Positions 1-12,111 of a DNA stretch of 64,000 bases are shown here, in pieces. The translations under genes were made by a program, and so were the position numbers. How positions within the stretch are numbered: position 1 is the stretch's first letter; every line of letters begins with the position of its first letter. This DNA is from Isoetes taiwanensis (taxonomy: Eukaryota; Streptophyta; Lycopodiopsida; Isoetales; Isoetaceae), in assembly GCA_021234155.1 (NCBI GenBank), contig JAJEKV010000002.1, positions 19,395,592 through 19,459,591 of the forward strand, read 5' to 3'. The notes under the pieces are model-generated. The model searched no databases. It saw only the letters and a list, made by a program, of their open reading frames with translations, and was not told where the DNA came from.

Positions 1-445
1 AAATTAAGATATGATAGATTTACAAAGAAAGAAAATATTTTTAAGAAAATAAGGAACATATCTATACATGTGATCTAAAATTAAGATGTATATATAACAG
101 AAGCTCAAATTACAGTACCGATTTTGCCATATTAGATGTTATAAGCTCCTTGAATATCAATTATGGGTAGTCTGTACCTTAACCACGAGTGCAAGACATT
201 AGCCTATTAGAAGCCCTGCAGTACGTCCTATAACCCCATCTTTATGGAAGGGAATTGGGGCCTATGATTCTATTTTTATGAGCAGAAGAATGTATCATTT
301 GGATGCACTAAAATTGGTCTTTATAAGCCTGATAGCCACCTATATATAGTAGAGTGGGTCAAACATGCAAGCATGACGTTGCTGTTCATTTCCTAGTATC
401 ATGTAGTTCTATTCAAGTATACTAACTAGAAATTCAAAACGTTAC

Positions 446-739
446 CTGAATATCATCCTCTTCTGATGATAGATTGTCATCCATTTGGGTCTCAGGGACA
501 AAATGGTCATTTAAAGCATTTCCCTTGTACTGGTTTGCTGGTTTGTGATTGAAGCTAGTGCATCTTTTTGCAAAATGGCCACCACTTCCATTGAAACTAT
601 GCCTTGGATCATACCCATGGCCGCTTCCTCTTTTCTCCATAGTTAGGGCTTCTAATCTAACAGAATTTTCGCACCACAAGGGCTTCCTGTCCAATTCACT
701 CCTGAGCGCCAAATTTTCCTTATTGTGATTATAGACCAA
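446..739 (-). CDS. Possible internal exon of an unrecognised gene
   Basis: An open frame on the minus strand ends at a good 5' splice site: the codons for EEDDIQ are followed by GTAACG at 445-440. The peptide is hydrophilic, with a leucine-spaced start (NHNKENLALRSELDRK) and an acidic end (MDDNLSSEEDDIQ), which looks like real coding composition. The open frame runs further upstream on the minus strand without a clear acceptor, so the 5' limit is not fixed. The next exon would lie left of position 440, and I do not see it with confidence. No family is recognised. It could equally be a remnant. Confidence 0.35.
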
Positions 740-3360
740 CCATCGGAATTGTAGCCCATTCTACTTTAAATAGAGTCGAATTGCCTAGAAAAGTCCTGGG
801 TCTTAATTATTGGCTGCATGTCAGACTCTTCATTCCTTCATACGAGAAGAATATGAAAAGTTTTTGTGTGAAAAAAGCCATGGATCGCCAACAAAGACAT
901 GCTAGGGCCGTATAGAAATGCTAGTTGGATCACCTAAGACCTGCAAGTTTTAGACAGAGTGGGCATGGCCTTTAGGATAGTCGGTATGCTTTGCTCTAAT
1001 TCCGATTCACTTAACAAGCAAATACATGCAAAGAGAACATGGAAATAAAACACTAAGCTTAGACAAATAATGACTCAAATCCACACCTAGCCTCGCTTAA
1101 ATGATATGACATAACAATCCAAAAGATTGATAATCACTAGAGTCAATATCAATTACAACTTTCATAGCAGTTACTTTCCTATGCAGTGGGAATGGCTATT
1201 ATGATTCTAACTCACAATAGCAGGATCTATTGTCGACAATGCTGCATGCACAAAGTTAGTGGGAATAACTATGCAAAAAGGCCGACCTTAGGTCAATAAT
1301 TTCCAAATAGATTAGCAAAATCTGTTAAGATGGTAATACTATAATCATATGCATCATGCATGCAGCTACTACCTTATGCAAGGGCAATGTTGCAAAATCA
1401 AACCATAATGTTTCAACAAGCATACAACATTTATATCAGGCATGCAGCTACTGCCTCAGTCAGAGCTATCCTTGCAAAGTATTTCACTGCATCTACGGTC
1501 AAGGTGCAACATGCAAGTGAAAACTTATATGCTCAAAATCTGGTCACTGTTAAAGTTACTGCCTATGGAAAGTTTTACATTATGTAGGGTGCTTCTTGTC
1601 ATTGGCATGGTTTAAATTCTCAGATTTGCATCTCACTCAAGTATCTACATCTGGTACTTTGACATTGAACTAGTTAATATTGAGGTGGATAAATACAACA
1701 TGCATTACATAGTCCAATTAACATAATAAAGTAGATACATCCAGTAAATCAACCTCAAGACCATATGGATCTGTGATTCAATTTTATGCTTGTCAATCTC
1801 ACATGTTACTGGTCATATTAACTTGTCAATTCTATGAATGCAAAGGCCAAATGTAATTGAATATTGTAAATGGTCATGATCAAGCTCTTTGTTGATCCGG
1901 GTCTATACCATGACTAGTTGAAATCCCTAAGAACTTACGTCATATAAGTTTGTAGTCACATAATAATTATTATAGAATCTACCTTGCATCTACATAACTT
2001 AGTTTCATCTCCTAAAGTTTACAATTGCATAATTCCTTATACAAGATGTTCGACCTCTGCAATAAACTCTTGAAATTAAGCAAAGAAACCAAGCTATTCA
2101 CCAAATTTAATAAGGATATGTACATTTAAGTCGCACACTACATATCCAATGCAAAGATCTTCTAGAAACTTCAAAATTTTCCCAAGCATAAGAAAAAGTG
2201 TGATGCCAAGGGCGTTGATCTTCAAGCTTGCCCTCTAAAATCCTTCTGCAATCCTATGGAACTTGCAGCCATGCTCTGAGCTGCATCTTATTAGGAGATT
2301 CATGCTCGTATAAAACAATATGGATCTGCATCATGTTAGGGAGCTTCATGCTCAACCATGTCTAGATCAATAATTTCCTCTCCATACCTCGTGTAAACAG
2401 GGGATATGGATTACTATAAAGCAGACAAGAGCAAAGCAGCCAAAGATACCTCACATATGCATGGTGAAGGGAGATGAATTTAAAGAATCCCATGATACCT
2501 GGTACTCTCAGTGTGGAAACCATTCTTATGTGTTTATTGTTTTGAGTGCAGGTAACATGATTCTTTATTCCATGTTATGTGTTTTTGGTATATCTTTGGA
2601 GTTCAAGATAATTACAATGATTATTGGATTTCTCCAATATGGTGTAGTATTTGAACAATCTATTTACAAAAAGGCTTAACAAAAATAAATATATTAGGTC
2701 AATAATGTAAGTTTGCTTATTGCATTCATTTTAAGATGAGTTCTCATGGAAATATGATTTAACTTGAAACCTTTTGATATATTTTGAATATAAAGGGTAT
2801 GTAACCTATAGTATAGGGCATGTAATTATTGAATATTTTTGAATCTAGCTACATTATTTGTAATATGCTGAAGTTCAGATCTTGGGCCATTTGGCAATAG
2901 TTTTGGAATGGAGCTGAACATCAAATCTTCGGCCATTTGGCAATAGTTGTGAAATAAAACTAGAACCTCAAATCTGTAAGTTTAATTAAAACATTTATCA
3001 CAAAAATAGCATTAGAAATAAAAAACGTCTTACGCATAATACAAAATGAGCATTGTTCAGGGTTGCATATAAACTGATTGATCTAATTGATGTCTTAAGC
3101 TCCTGATTTAAACTCAGCACACAACATAGGTAGAGTATGGCTCTTGTAACAACAAGGTCCTACTCTCCTTGTTGTTACATCAATTTGTGGAAGTCACAAA
3201 TGCTAATGATTTCCTCTGCCCACCTATCTGCGGTAGGAAGATGGTCTTTTTTATTATATGGCATGTGGTAATACATTGTATGGGCATTCTAAAATATGCT
3301 GATGCAATGCACTGATTGAGTTAGTAACAGAAGACAAGGGTTTGTGACCTTAATTTTTTA
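740..3360. other. Region without a recognisable gene
   Basis: Short open frames at 1360-1587 and 2461-2679 have no recognisable domain, and neither has a convincing splice or promoter context. The base composition is AT-rich. At 2881-2975 a unit of about 55 bases containing GGCCATTTGGCAATAGTT occurs twice in tandem. Nothing else is supported. Confidence 0.5.
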
Positions 3361-5250
3361 TGATGTGGACAGGTGTCTCCAGATTAATGTGCTTCTCCAC
3401 AAGTTTGACCCTAAAGTATCAAATTTGTGTCTAGTATGCGAGCGTGTGTGACGTCCCCTACTTCTTCTACGATGCTTCCATCGTATCAGAAGGCGGAGTT
3501 CATCCCCCTGGCAGCTAAACTGGCAGGGGCCATCCACCTGACACCAATCCCAAGAACTGGGCCAATGAAGAAGAGTGGATGGGTCGTTTGCCCTGTCTTC
3601 CCTCGAGACTGCGGAAGCATGAATAAACATGAGCATGTGACATCAATACATCAACAAAGTCACCTCGAGGGGTGAACACATCATAATATAACATGTGTAA
3701 CAACAACATCAATGACAGCAACAAAAGGGGAATCCCACCCAGGGCTTAGACTCATGGGGGATCGACTGATGGCTTGGGTCTCCAGAAGTCAATGCAGACC
3801 GAATTCATAGCAAATGGATTGGGCTGGCATAAGAACATGGTTGTTGGGTAGTCCACTCCATCCGCCCCTCCCGTGCACACTTTGCAGAGTAGGTTGAAAA
3901 GTCTTGGGACCGGACCGTAACCTGCCGAGTGCATAGCCAAGAGGGCTACTGCTGGATTGCATCTCCCCAGTCCCGATGAGGCAGGAGGAGAGTCACCTCC
4001 CCTCCAGAGGCATGCATGCCCATCACATGCGGCCACTGCCCGTATTCGACTTGAATCTCATTGAAGGTGACATATCACCCAAGAGGTGTCGAGCTCATGC
4101 CTTGCCCACACGCAGTGGCAAACCATTAAGCCTAGCCCACTAAGATCCCCGATAGGCTTTACACACCATAGGGATGAATCAGTGATGGAACAAGCCCCCC
4201 TTATTCCACTGGTCTGGCCCCGCCACTCACAACCAGGCGGGCTCTTGTATATGGGCCGCATTAATTGGGAATTAATGAGGCTATCTAGGATCATCTGCTA
4301 CTGAAGGAAGGAGAGCATAGAATGGAACATCATCAACATCAAAGAAATGAAATACTGAATAAGATCTAATCTATCTTACCTAAACATACAGGGTTAGGTT
4401 CTTTCATTATGGATGTTGATCTTATGATCTATAAGGCTGATAGGACTGATCTAACATACTATCCTAAGTCATTGCCGGGCTAAGAGGCGGCTAGAATCGC
4501 AAGTTACCTGATCCTTGGCTAGCTCCAGCTCCCCGAATTGCATCCATGCCTTCGTTCTTGCTGAAGACTGCTGCTCTTGATCAATCTAATGTGCAAAGCC
4601 AGCTCAGGGGCGCCTAGCAATGCGAAATGGTAGCTTGCCTTAGCCGAAATGGCTCAGGGAAGCCCAAAATGCGAAAGTTCCCCTTTGGTTCCTTATATGT
4701 GAACTTTTAGGGTTAGGTTAATAGGGGCCAAATGGGGTATTGCCACTTGGCAAGGGGGTTTTAATTGCATATGTTCAATATACATGTGAAACACACGAGG
4801 TTGCCCCCTAGGTGCAATCCTTTACGGCTCTCAAGTACTTATCATGATGATATGTACGTATGATGTGGCAGTATAATATACGTATTTGGATCGTACGTTA
4901 TGCTGGAACGTCACAGCGTGGCACTGAGACCATTGAGCATTTCTTCTTCATGTGTAGCAACCTTAGACGTGTATGGGATTGGTTGCTCTCTCTTCATCAG
5001 GTCTCACTAACAAATCAATGAGTGCGTTTGGCCATTTACTCTAGTATCTAGATGAAGTTACAAAGCCAGGCAGGCTGGTTGCTTTGGACTGTCTAGAAAA
5101 GACGATGGCTAGTAGTCTTCAAAGGTCTGGATATGGCAGATGATTGTGTTCAATAACTCAAGATAGCATTGCTAAGACTTATCATTGTTCTTCACTTGCC
5201 TCTCGTAAGAGGCGTTTGATCTTTGAGGAGTATTTGGATGTGCGCTCTCA
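3361..5250 (+). mobile_element. LINE 3' end (zinc-binding RT tail), split by a solo LTR
   Basis: The host DNA on both sides of the solo LTR at 3447-4915 reads as one frame when the insertion and one target duplication are ignored. The left part (3391-3446) ends in LCLVCERG. The right part continues with TETIEHFFFMC and then LRRVWDWLLSL. The spacing C-x2-C ... H-x4-C is that of the zf-RVT domain at the C-terminus of plant non-LTR retrotransposon ORF2 proteins. Stops appear soon after 5010, so the copy is dead. The reverse transcriptase itself is not present upstream, so this is a 3' fragment. The right boundary is approximate. Confidence 0.6.
3447..4915 (-). mobile_element. Solo LTR with 5-bp target duplication GCGTG
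   Basis: The segment begins TGTGACGTCCCC and ends GGAACGTCACA, the terminal inverted TG...CA ends seen in the large LTR element at 51696-62718. GCGTG directly flanks both sides (3442-3446 and 4916-4920). Inner blocks match that LTR, for example GTCCACTCCATCCGCCCCTC near 3852, but overall similarity is partial, so this is a related rather than identical family. No internal region is present, as expected after LTR-LTR recombination. Orientation is inferred from the LTR ends. Confidence 0.8.
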
Positions 5251-5487
5251 TGCATAGGCAGGCTGCTTCACTCAGTGGGTCTTGCTTATCCTTTTAGATT
5301 TTATTTATGTCTTTGCATCTTTATTCGTATTTGACTTCTTGTTGAATAGAACGACATATTTCAAAAAAAATTACGCCAAGCACTTGATTTTTATCCAGAG
5401 TTACAAAACTTGGAAAATATATAACTCCACATCAAACATTTATAGATGCGGCCACAAGGGTGCCTGGTAGTGCTTTTGTAAACTATG
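5251..5487. other. Region without a recognisable gene
   Basis: A short open frame at 5282-5470 has no domain. Positions 5371-5388 hold TTACGCCAAGCACTTGAT, a weak copy of the motif found at 6133-6450. Confidence 0.4.
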
Positions 5488-6113
5488 CTTGATGTAGCAG
5501 ACCACAAGGAAGAGGGTAATGATGATGACGGGGAAGACAGTGTAGATTCTCTTTTTGATGAAGCACATTACATTTCAGATGCTGACCAAAGAGAAAGGCC
5601 CAGAAGAAGAAGAATGATTTTTATCGTCCACGGACACCAATCGGCCTATGGGACCCAATGAAGAAGTGCAACAAAAAGGACTGGCAGGAAATGCCAAAGT
5701 TTTGTCAATGATGACCAGACTAAGACTTTTAAGAAATGTTCTTTCAACATGTGGTTTTGAAATGTACAAATAAGCCTAGGGGCCTCTGCCACATTTGAAT
5801 CTTCCTTCTAAAGATCGAGGATCGTCTTCCACGGCTAATTAGAGTATTGTTAATGAGGCAACTGCGCAAGAAATAACCGATGCAGCATTCGCCATGCAGT
5901 CCCATTTTTTGGATAAAAGTCCAATCTCATATGGATGACCATGAGGTTAGCAAAACCCTTCTTGACATAGAGACAATTGTTAAAACTTTAAAAAATCTAA
6001 AATATGGAGTTGATACATCTGACAAAGCACAGAAAGTTCAGAAGGCAGTAGAGGATCCATTTAAGGATCAATTCGAAGATGAAGATGTCGATGTAAATGC
6101 TAAAGAAAGGTAA
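5488..6113 (+). pseudogene. Decayed coding fragment of unknown family, ending at a 5' splice site
   Basis: Three frames carry coding-like stretches in turn: an acidic run (NDDDGEDSVDSLFDEAHY) near 5518-5575, then RPRTPIGLWDPMKKCNKKDW near 5629-5687, then HEVSKTLLDIETIVKTLKN from about 5940. The last frame ends in an acidic tail and AAAG|GTAAAAG at 6112-6113. That exon end (acidic stretch, codon AG, then GT) matches the exon end at 45080 in the large unknown gene, so the two may be related. Frameshifts and stops between the segments show decay. No known family is recognised. Confidence 0.4.
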
Positions 6114-6132
6114 AAGTGAGATGTTCCTTTAC

Positions 6133-6450
6133 ACACCAAGCGTGATTTCAGTTACTTGTTACTTAACAAAGCAATTCATGCCAGTCGTGAATTCCCAAAT
6201 GCACATTCTGGCCTAGCACGATGCTTGCCAACTGTGAAGCACATTATGACCGTTGGTTCTGGTGCTCTTGAGATGCACATTTTAAAATGCATATCAAGTA
6301 CATCACTTCCAACGATCATAACGTGCTTTATAGTGGCCTTCATGGTCATTGCAGAGTTTCTTGCTTTTGGGAATTCATGCTTGGCGTGATTTGCTATGAG
6401 GAATTTATGCTCGGCATGAACAAGTAATTGAAATCACGCCAAGCATGTAT
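6133..6450. repeat. Cluster of five quasi-palindromic motif copies
   Basis: Related copies lie at 6133-6151, 6173-6195, 6371-6394, 6401-6421 and 6430-6450. The shared pattern is AATTCATGCY(W)GGCGTGATTT in either orientation; a forward example is GAATTCATGCTTGGCGTGAT and a reverse one AAATCACGCCAAGCATG. The same motif recurs at 35895-36163, 37867-37890, 42645-43034 and 45082-45148. Here the cluster follows a splice donor at 6113, so it may lie in an intron of the decayed fragment. Confidence 0.6.
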
Positions 6451-6864
6451 GATAAGTTGGAGGAATGGATGACGAAATGGGGGAATTAAGATAGAAGATT
6501 TACCAAAGAATTGGCATACAAGCATATCGTAGAGAGAGATAGATAGATTTTTTATACCCACGGGAATCCAAGCGAGTTAAGGGACGTGTACATGCGAAGG
6601 GCAATAGCCCAAATCAAACTCGAAGTCTAAGCCCATTACCGAAGACATAACAAAACAAAAATAACAAAAAATAGTGGTTAAACTTTGGAGTGATTTCAGC
6701 ACAAAAATGAATTTCTACAGCAAGAAATAGATCCCATGATATTATACATTGAACAAGAATATTCAAATGTGGGGATTGGGATAAAATAGACAAAGCTTAT
6801 ATCCCAAGCACGTTGGAGCTCTAATAGGCTAAGCTTGAAATAGAAGTGGAAATAGAGTTGAGCA

Positions 6865-7024
6865 GGAGATAAGAAGATGCATATGATGTGGGGTGTATGT
6901 GAAGATAAGAGGCATGCTTTTATAGAATGTTTGGTGTTGGCCAAGGAGATAAGAAGATGCATATGATGTGGGGTGTATGTGAAGATAAGAGGCATGCTTT
7001 TATAGAATGTTTGGTGTTGGCCAT
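6865..7024. repeat. Tandem duplication, 80-bp unit
   Basis: The unit beginning GGAGATAAGAAGATGC at 6865 is repeated without visible change from 6945. Near identity implies a recent duplication. Confidence 0.9.
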
Positions 7025-7977
7025 TTGAAGGATAAGCATCGTGTTTATGCAACTTCTTTCATTGAACTTTTCGACATGTTGCTTATTCATTTGGGCAACT
7101 ATTTCCATAGATAGTGCGATTATAGATAAAAAAAACATTGGAATGGAATAGACTTATGGATGATATAGAGGTTAGAGGCTTCAGTCGTGATATACTCATT
7201 TTTGACATATGGCATAAATGTATGGTTCATCGCATGGCATATGGATCTGAGGGTTTGATGTTGACATAACATATTAAATAAATAAATAAATCCATTTTTT
7301 CAAACTTTCCTAGAAGGCGACAAATTGATGCATGAGATCGTTGCGATACTACAACGAGAAATATGGACCTTTGAAGAGACACGCTCAAGATGACATGTTC
7401 ACGCATATGATGAAAATATCTCTAAGAACTGGACACGATTTATGATTCGTGGCAAGGTAAAATGTATAGTAGACTTTGAGGCGTAACATGATCGAGCCAA
7501 ATGAAGATGATGATTGGAGGGGAGTGCAACATGTCTAATGCCATCCATCCTTCCACGAGATGGGGTGTCTAAGGGACTAGGGAATACCATATGTTCATTA
7601 AGCTTTTCCATTTATTGCGACAGTTGATACTGCTGGGTGAGGTCTTGTGTTCAAGGCTTCTTAGGATAGTCGTATGTGGTCATACGTGCACGTGCGCACC
7701 CAGAACATCACACACACAATGTATACATATGGAGCGACTACTAGTATAGGGGTATCAGCCGCATATGATATACATATATTGCCAATTATGATATATGTAA
7801 GTAATGTTCGGGCAGAGGCTATTTCGCTGAATTACAAACCAAATTGACCTTCCTCTTTTTGAGCTCTTTGACATAGCAAGAACTTTCTTGAAATCCATGC
7901 CTTTTGTTGCCGCTTTAAGCTAGATAACCTGTGCCTCGAGGAAGGCAAAATTGCGTATAACATACTGGTGGGTGCAA

Positions 7978-8085
7978 GACCTAAGGAAACATTGACGATA
8001 AAAATCTATTCTATTCTATACTAAAAACACAGACCTAAGGAAACATGGACGATAAAAATCTATTCTATTCTATACTAAAAACACG
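7978..8085. repeat. Tandem duplication, 54-bp unit
   Basis: The unit beginning GACCTAAGGAAACAT at 7978 repeats from 8032 with a single visible difference (ATTGACG against ATGGACG). Confidence 0.9.
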
Positions 8086-8517
8086 CATGCGTGGTGGTAG
8101 AGGCAATTGACCCACGTGGGAGAAAGAAGAAGACGACTTCAAAGCAAGTGTATTACGGAAATCATACGCACATGCCTGAAAGGCACAAGCACTGTATGGA
8201 TGTAGGAGGGGATAACCTAAGAATATCCTAAGAACAAAATGGTCCAACAACCTGTCCATGGAAAATTTCTACCCAACAACCCATAAGCCAAGGCCACCTA
8301 CCATTGAAGAGCCAAAAATCCCACACCGTTGGATCAGGCCCGCTTGGCGTGGCGTACGAGGGGCCGTAGGATCCCCAGACCGCACCTACCATTCTAGCGC
8401 AAGGCGGCGCCGCTACCTCAGGCGGCGCCGCTGGCTGGAAATTTTTGACCGATTGTTTGCAGCGGATGGGGTCGGCATAGGTACGCCAAGGCCCGGCAGC
8501 GCCCTCGAGCGCACTGG

Positions 8518-8524
8518 TATAAAA
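8518..8524 (+). promoter_or_regulatory. Probable TATA box of the DAHP synthase gene
   Basis: TATAAAA lies 119 bases upstream of the ATG at 8643, a normal distance for a plant core promoter with a leader of roughly 90 bases. It follows a GC-rich stretch at 8340-8515. The transcription start cannot be placed from sequence alone. Confidence 0.6.
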
Positions 8525-8642
8525 GGTTTGCTTGGTTTACATTTCTTAAGATCACGGCTGCCTATCCGGTCCTCTGATCCTACATTGCCAGATTCAATCT
8601 TTCTTCCCTGCTCTTCGATTTTGCTATACTCTCCTCTTCCCC

Positions 8643-10720
8643 ATGGCTATGGCGGCCCTTTCCAACCATTTAATCGCCTTAAAGGCATCTCCTCACGGTT
8701 TTGGCGTTGAAAAAGCTGAGTTCTTGGGCTCCAGAGACGGGATTACGAGTGCCCAGATTGTTAAAAGAGCTCCCCGACTTGGTTTGAAGGTTGAAGCAGT
8801 CCATGCAGCAGAGCCCGTAGCTGAAACTAGCCAAAATGGTATACATTTGCCTAAGAATTGGGATCGAACAAGCTGGAGAACCAAAAAGGCTTTGCAGCTG
8901 CCTGCGTACCCAGATGAGGAAGAAGTGAAGTCTGTTCTTAAAACTATTGAGTCTTTTCCGCCTTTGGTTTTTGCTGGTGAGGCACGCCATCTTGAAGATA
9001 AGCTTGGAGAGGCAGCACTCGGAAGGGCTTTTCTTTTGCAAGGGGGTGACTGTGCCGAGAGCTTCAAGGAATTCAATGCTAACAATATTAGAGATACCTT
9101 TCGAGTTCTTTTGCAAATGGGTGCTGTTCTTATGTTTGGAGGCCAGATGCCGGTTATAAAGGTAAGTCAAAGGCTTGTGCATGTGGAATATTTGTTCTAT
9201 TTTACAGTCGAGGAATTGTGATTGAATAGAGTGAGTGTGTCTATTTGCCATAGGTTGGTCGAATGGCAGGCCAGTTTGCTAAGCCTAGATCAGACGATTT
9301 CGAAGAGATAGATGGTGTAAAACTCCCTAGCTACCGCGGAGACAATGTCAACGGGGATGTGTTTGATAGTAAGTCTAGAATTCCAGATCCTCAGCGCATG
9401 GTTCGTGCATACAGTCAAGCTGCAGCAACATTGAATCTGCTTAGGGCACTGGCAACTGGAGGTTATGCAGCCATGCAGAGGGTTACACAATGGAACCTGG
9501 ACTTCACATCACACAGTGAACAAGGGGACAGGTAGCTTAATCTTCCTCTTTGAACCAGTCATTGCTAGGATTATGTGACGACTACTTATGTCAAAGTTAA
9601 GCCATTGAACTAGTCATTACTAGGTTCTAGGACTAATTATGTCAAGCTTGAGCCATACACCAGAAATTGCCAAAATTCTAAGGGAATTATTCTGTGGTAG
9701 GTACTTGGAATTAGCTAATCGAGTGGATGAAGCACTGGGCTTTATGGCTGCATGTGGTCTCACAATTGACCATCCCATCATGACATCAACAGAGTTCTGG
9801 ACTTCACATGAATGCTTGTTGCTTCCATTTGAGGAAGCATTAACTCGAGAAGATTCAACCACTGGCCGTTGGTATGGCTGCTCTGCCCACATGCTATGGC
9901 TTGGAGAGCGAACACGGCAGCTTGATGGTGCTCATGTTGAATTTTTGCGTGGTGTTGCTAACCCGATTGGTGTGAAGGTGAGGCTTTTCTTCTATTTTTG
10001 TTGAACATGGAAATGTTCACACTTTTATTAAACTATTCAAGAAGAATGGTCAATTTGTTGCCTTTTGTTCTTAATGTAAGATTGGATCATGTTTTTAGGT
10101 GAGTGACAAAATGGACCCGAATGAACTGGTGAAACTCTGTGGAATTTTAAATCCCGAGAACAAACCTGGGAGATTGACTATAATAGTCCGAATGGGAGCT
10201 GAGAAGCTACGGGTAAAATTGCCCTATCTTATCCGGGCTGTCCGACGAGCAGGCCTTATTGTGACATGGGTCAGTGATCCCATGCATGGCAACACCATCA
10301 AAACAGAGAGTGGACTAAAGACCCGTCCTTTTGATGCAATAAGAGTAAGTATCTGCAGAAATAATCCAACTCTATGACCTTTAATTATTATGACTTTTGT
10401 ATTAACCAACAATGCTTTTTGGTTTTCAGGGTGAATTGAGAGCCTTCTTTGATGTTCATGACCAAGAAGGTAGTCACCCAGGTGGAGTCCATCTTGAGAT
10501 GACTGGCCAAAATGTTACTGAGTGTATTGGAGGATCTAAATCTGTGACCCTGGAAACTTTGGGTGATCGCTATCATACACATTGTGATCCTAGATTGAAT
10601 GCATCTCAATCTTTGGAGCTAGCATTTATAATTGCTGAGAGGCTAAGAAAGAGACGTCTGAGCACTGCTGGATTGAATGGCGCATCTGGATTGTCTGGCC
10701 TTGTTTCAAACCTGCTCTAA
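8643..10720 (+). CDS. 3-deoxy-D-arabino-heptulosonate 7-phosphate (DAHP) synthase, plant class II, plastid
   Basis: The enzyme joins phosphoenolpyruvate and erythrose 4-phosphate, the first step of the shikimate pathway to aromatic amino acids, in the plastid stroma. Five exons join in phase: 8643-9161, 9254-9531, 9701-9977, 10099-10344 and 10430-10720, giving 536 residues, the usual plant length. All introns are GT-AG and short (85 to 169 bases). Family blocks seen in order include [89 protein letters not shown] and [19 protein letters not shown], covering the metal- and substrate-binding core. The first 50 or so residues are Ser/Ala/basic-rich and unlike the core, as in a transit peptide. 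The start is set by the first ATG after the TATA box, in good context. No breaks are seen, so it is probably functional. Confidence 0.97.
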
Positions 10721-12111
10721 GTTCAATCAACATGGATTGATTAGCATGTTCGGTTGGGTTCCACTTCCAAAAGTTGGAGTCCAAATTAGAATGATTATTG
10801 AGGTGTGTGCTGGAGAACTACTGGCATGTTGATAAATAATAGTTTATTTAACTAGAGCTTTGGTTGAACTTTAGAATTTATAGCGAATGCTTATACAGGC
10901 AAGGATCATCAATCCTTGCATGCTATGCGGGAAATTGTTGATGATTATAGAGACCATACAGGAAGCTGATTGTGATGTCAAGGCATTGTAAGCCGAATTA
11001 CATTTTTAATTGACTGACCCATTATGCATCCATTAAATGATGTTGGTTTGTCCATGGACTCCCACGAGATTTTTATGTTTTTGTGATCATAAATACGAAT
11101 CAATTTAATATTCTGAAAGTGCTGACAAAGTAATTCGATTTCTTATGTCATGATTGAGATCATCATATTGTCATAAGTGTGGTTCCACAATCTACCATCG
11201 CCTTGCTAACATAGCTTAGACTAACTTAGTCAGTACTGAAACAACATTAAATTACAGAAGCAAAGAATAAGCATTGAACTACCCCTAACTTACACACATG
11301 AGCCAGGCGTTAAGAGTCAAATTACATCAACAGAAAATTACATATCAATTCTGATAGGTTTTCTTCTATAGGTATGAAATCCTTCCCAAGCCCAAAAACT
11401 TTGGGCTTTTGTCCATACATATGAAAGATGGTACTCAGTATATTCTTGTCGGGAAGAGAAGCGAGATTGTTAAGAAGTTTAACAGTTTGTTAAATTTGTT
11501 CATTCTACTAAGGAATAAGCAAACGACTGTGCTGATTAAGTTCAAATCTTTACCATAATTGGAATGAAGAAAACAAGAAGCTCCTCTGTTAATCTGTTCC
11601 TCTGTTAAGCCAAGGGGTTTGAGGAAGAAAAGAAGCCACATTGGCAGCAGCATCCCTCTACAGCCCTTCACAGAGCACAGCCTTTATAGCGCACGCTATT
11701 TAAGTGTTTAGCCCGTTCTACAGGTGTTCCTTCTGATCTTGTTGCAATCTGTTATGATACTTTGGTTCATACTGCAGCTTTACTCAAACGCGTCATTATA
11801 GGGAACATTGCGGACAAGTTTTAACAATATTAACATGCTAGTGCTAGTGCAGGGTAGGGTAGCATACGATTGTCAAATATCTCAAAGAGGCTTGTTGACA
11901 AACTTAAGCCACTGTTTTATGGAGCACTTGAGGAGTCCATATTTGGTACACATGTTGTGCCTTAAGAATTTCAGATTGAAAGCATCAATATATTGAGGGT
12001 TTGGTATATTGAGGGATTGGTATTTGGCAACTCCAATGCCATGTAGATTTGAGAAATGTGGAAGGTTTATTGCCACTTGATCATCAGTGTTTAGAAAGTT
12101 ATTGCTGATTG
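10721..12111. other. Intergenic region between two convergent genes
   Basis: This stretch should hold the 3' untranslated regions of the DAHP synthase gene and of the PPR gene on the other strand. Short open frames at 11435-11671 and 11808-11996 show no domain. I see no RNA gene or terminal repeat. Confidence 0.5.

Larger units (their letters stand above)
6465..8517. other. Intergenic region with two tandem duplications
   Basis: No gene is recognised. Two exact or nearly exact tandem duplications lie at 6865-7024 and 7978-8085 and are listed separately. The rest is AT-rich non-coding DNA. Confidence 0.5.

Noticed and set aside
1360-1587. 75-residue open frame
   Set aside because: Low complexity around GCATGCAGCTAC repeats, no splice or promoter support, no family.
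7617-7665. Another SINE head (GGTCTTGTGTTCAAGGC)
   Set aside because: Only a B-box-like part is visible, with no A box at the right distance.
8679-9251. Long minus-strand open frames over the first DAHP synthase exon
   Set aside because: They mirror a conserved enzyme exon on the other strand and carry no domain.
10730-10800. Further coding after the DAHP synthase stop
   Set aside because: The family ends near this point, and no conserved block follows the TAA at 10720.
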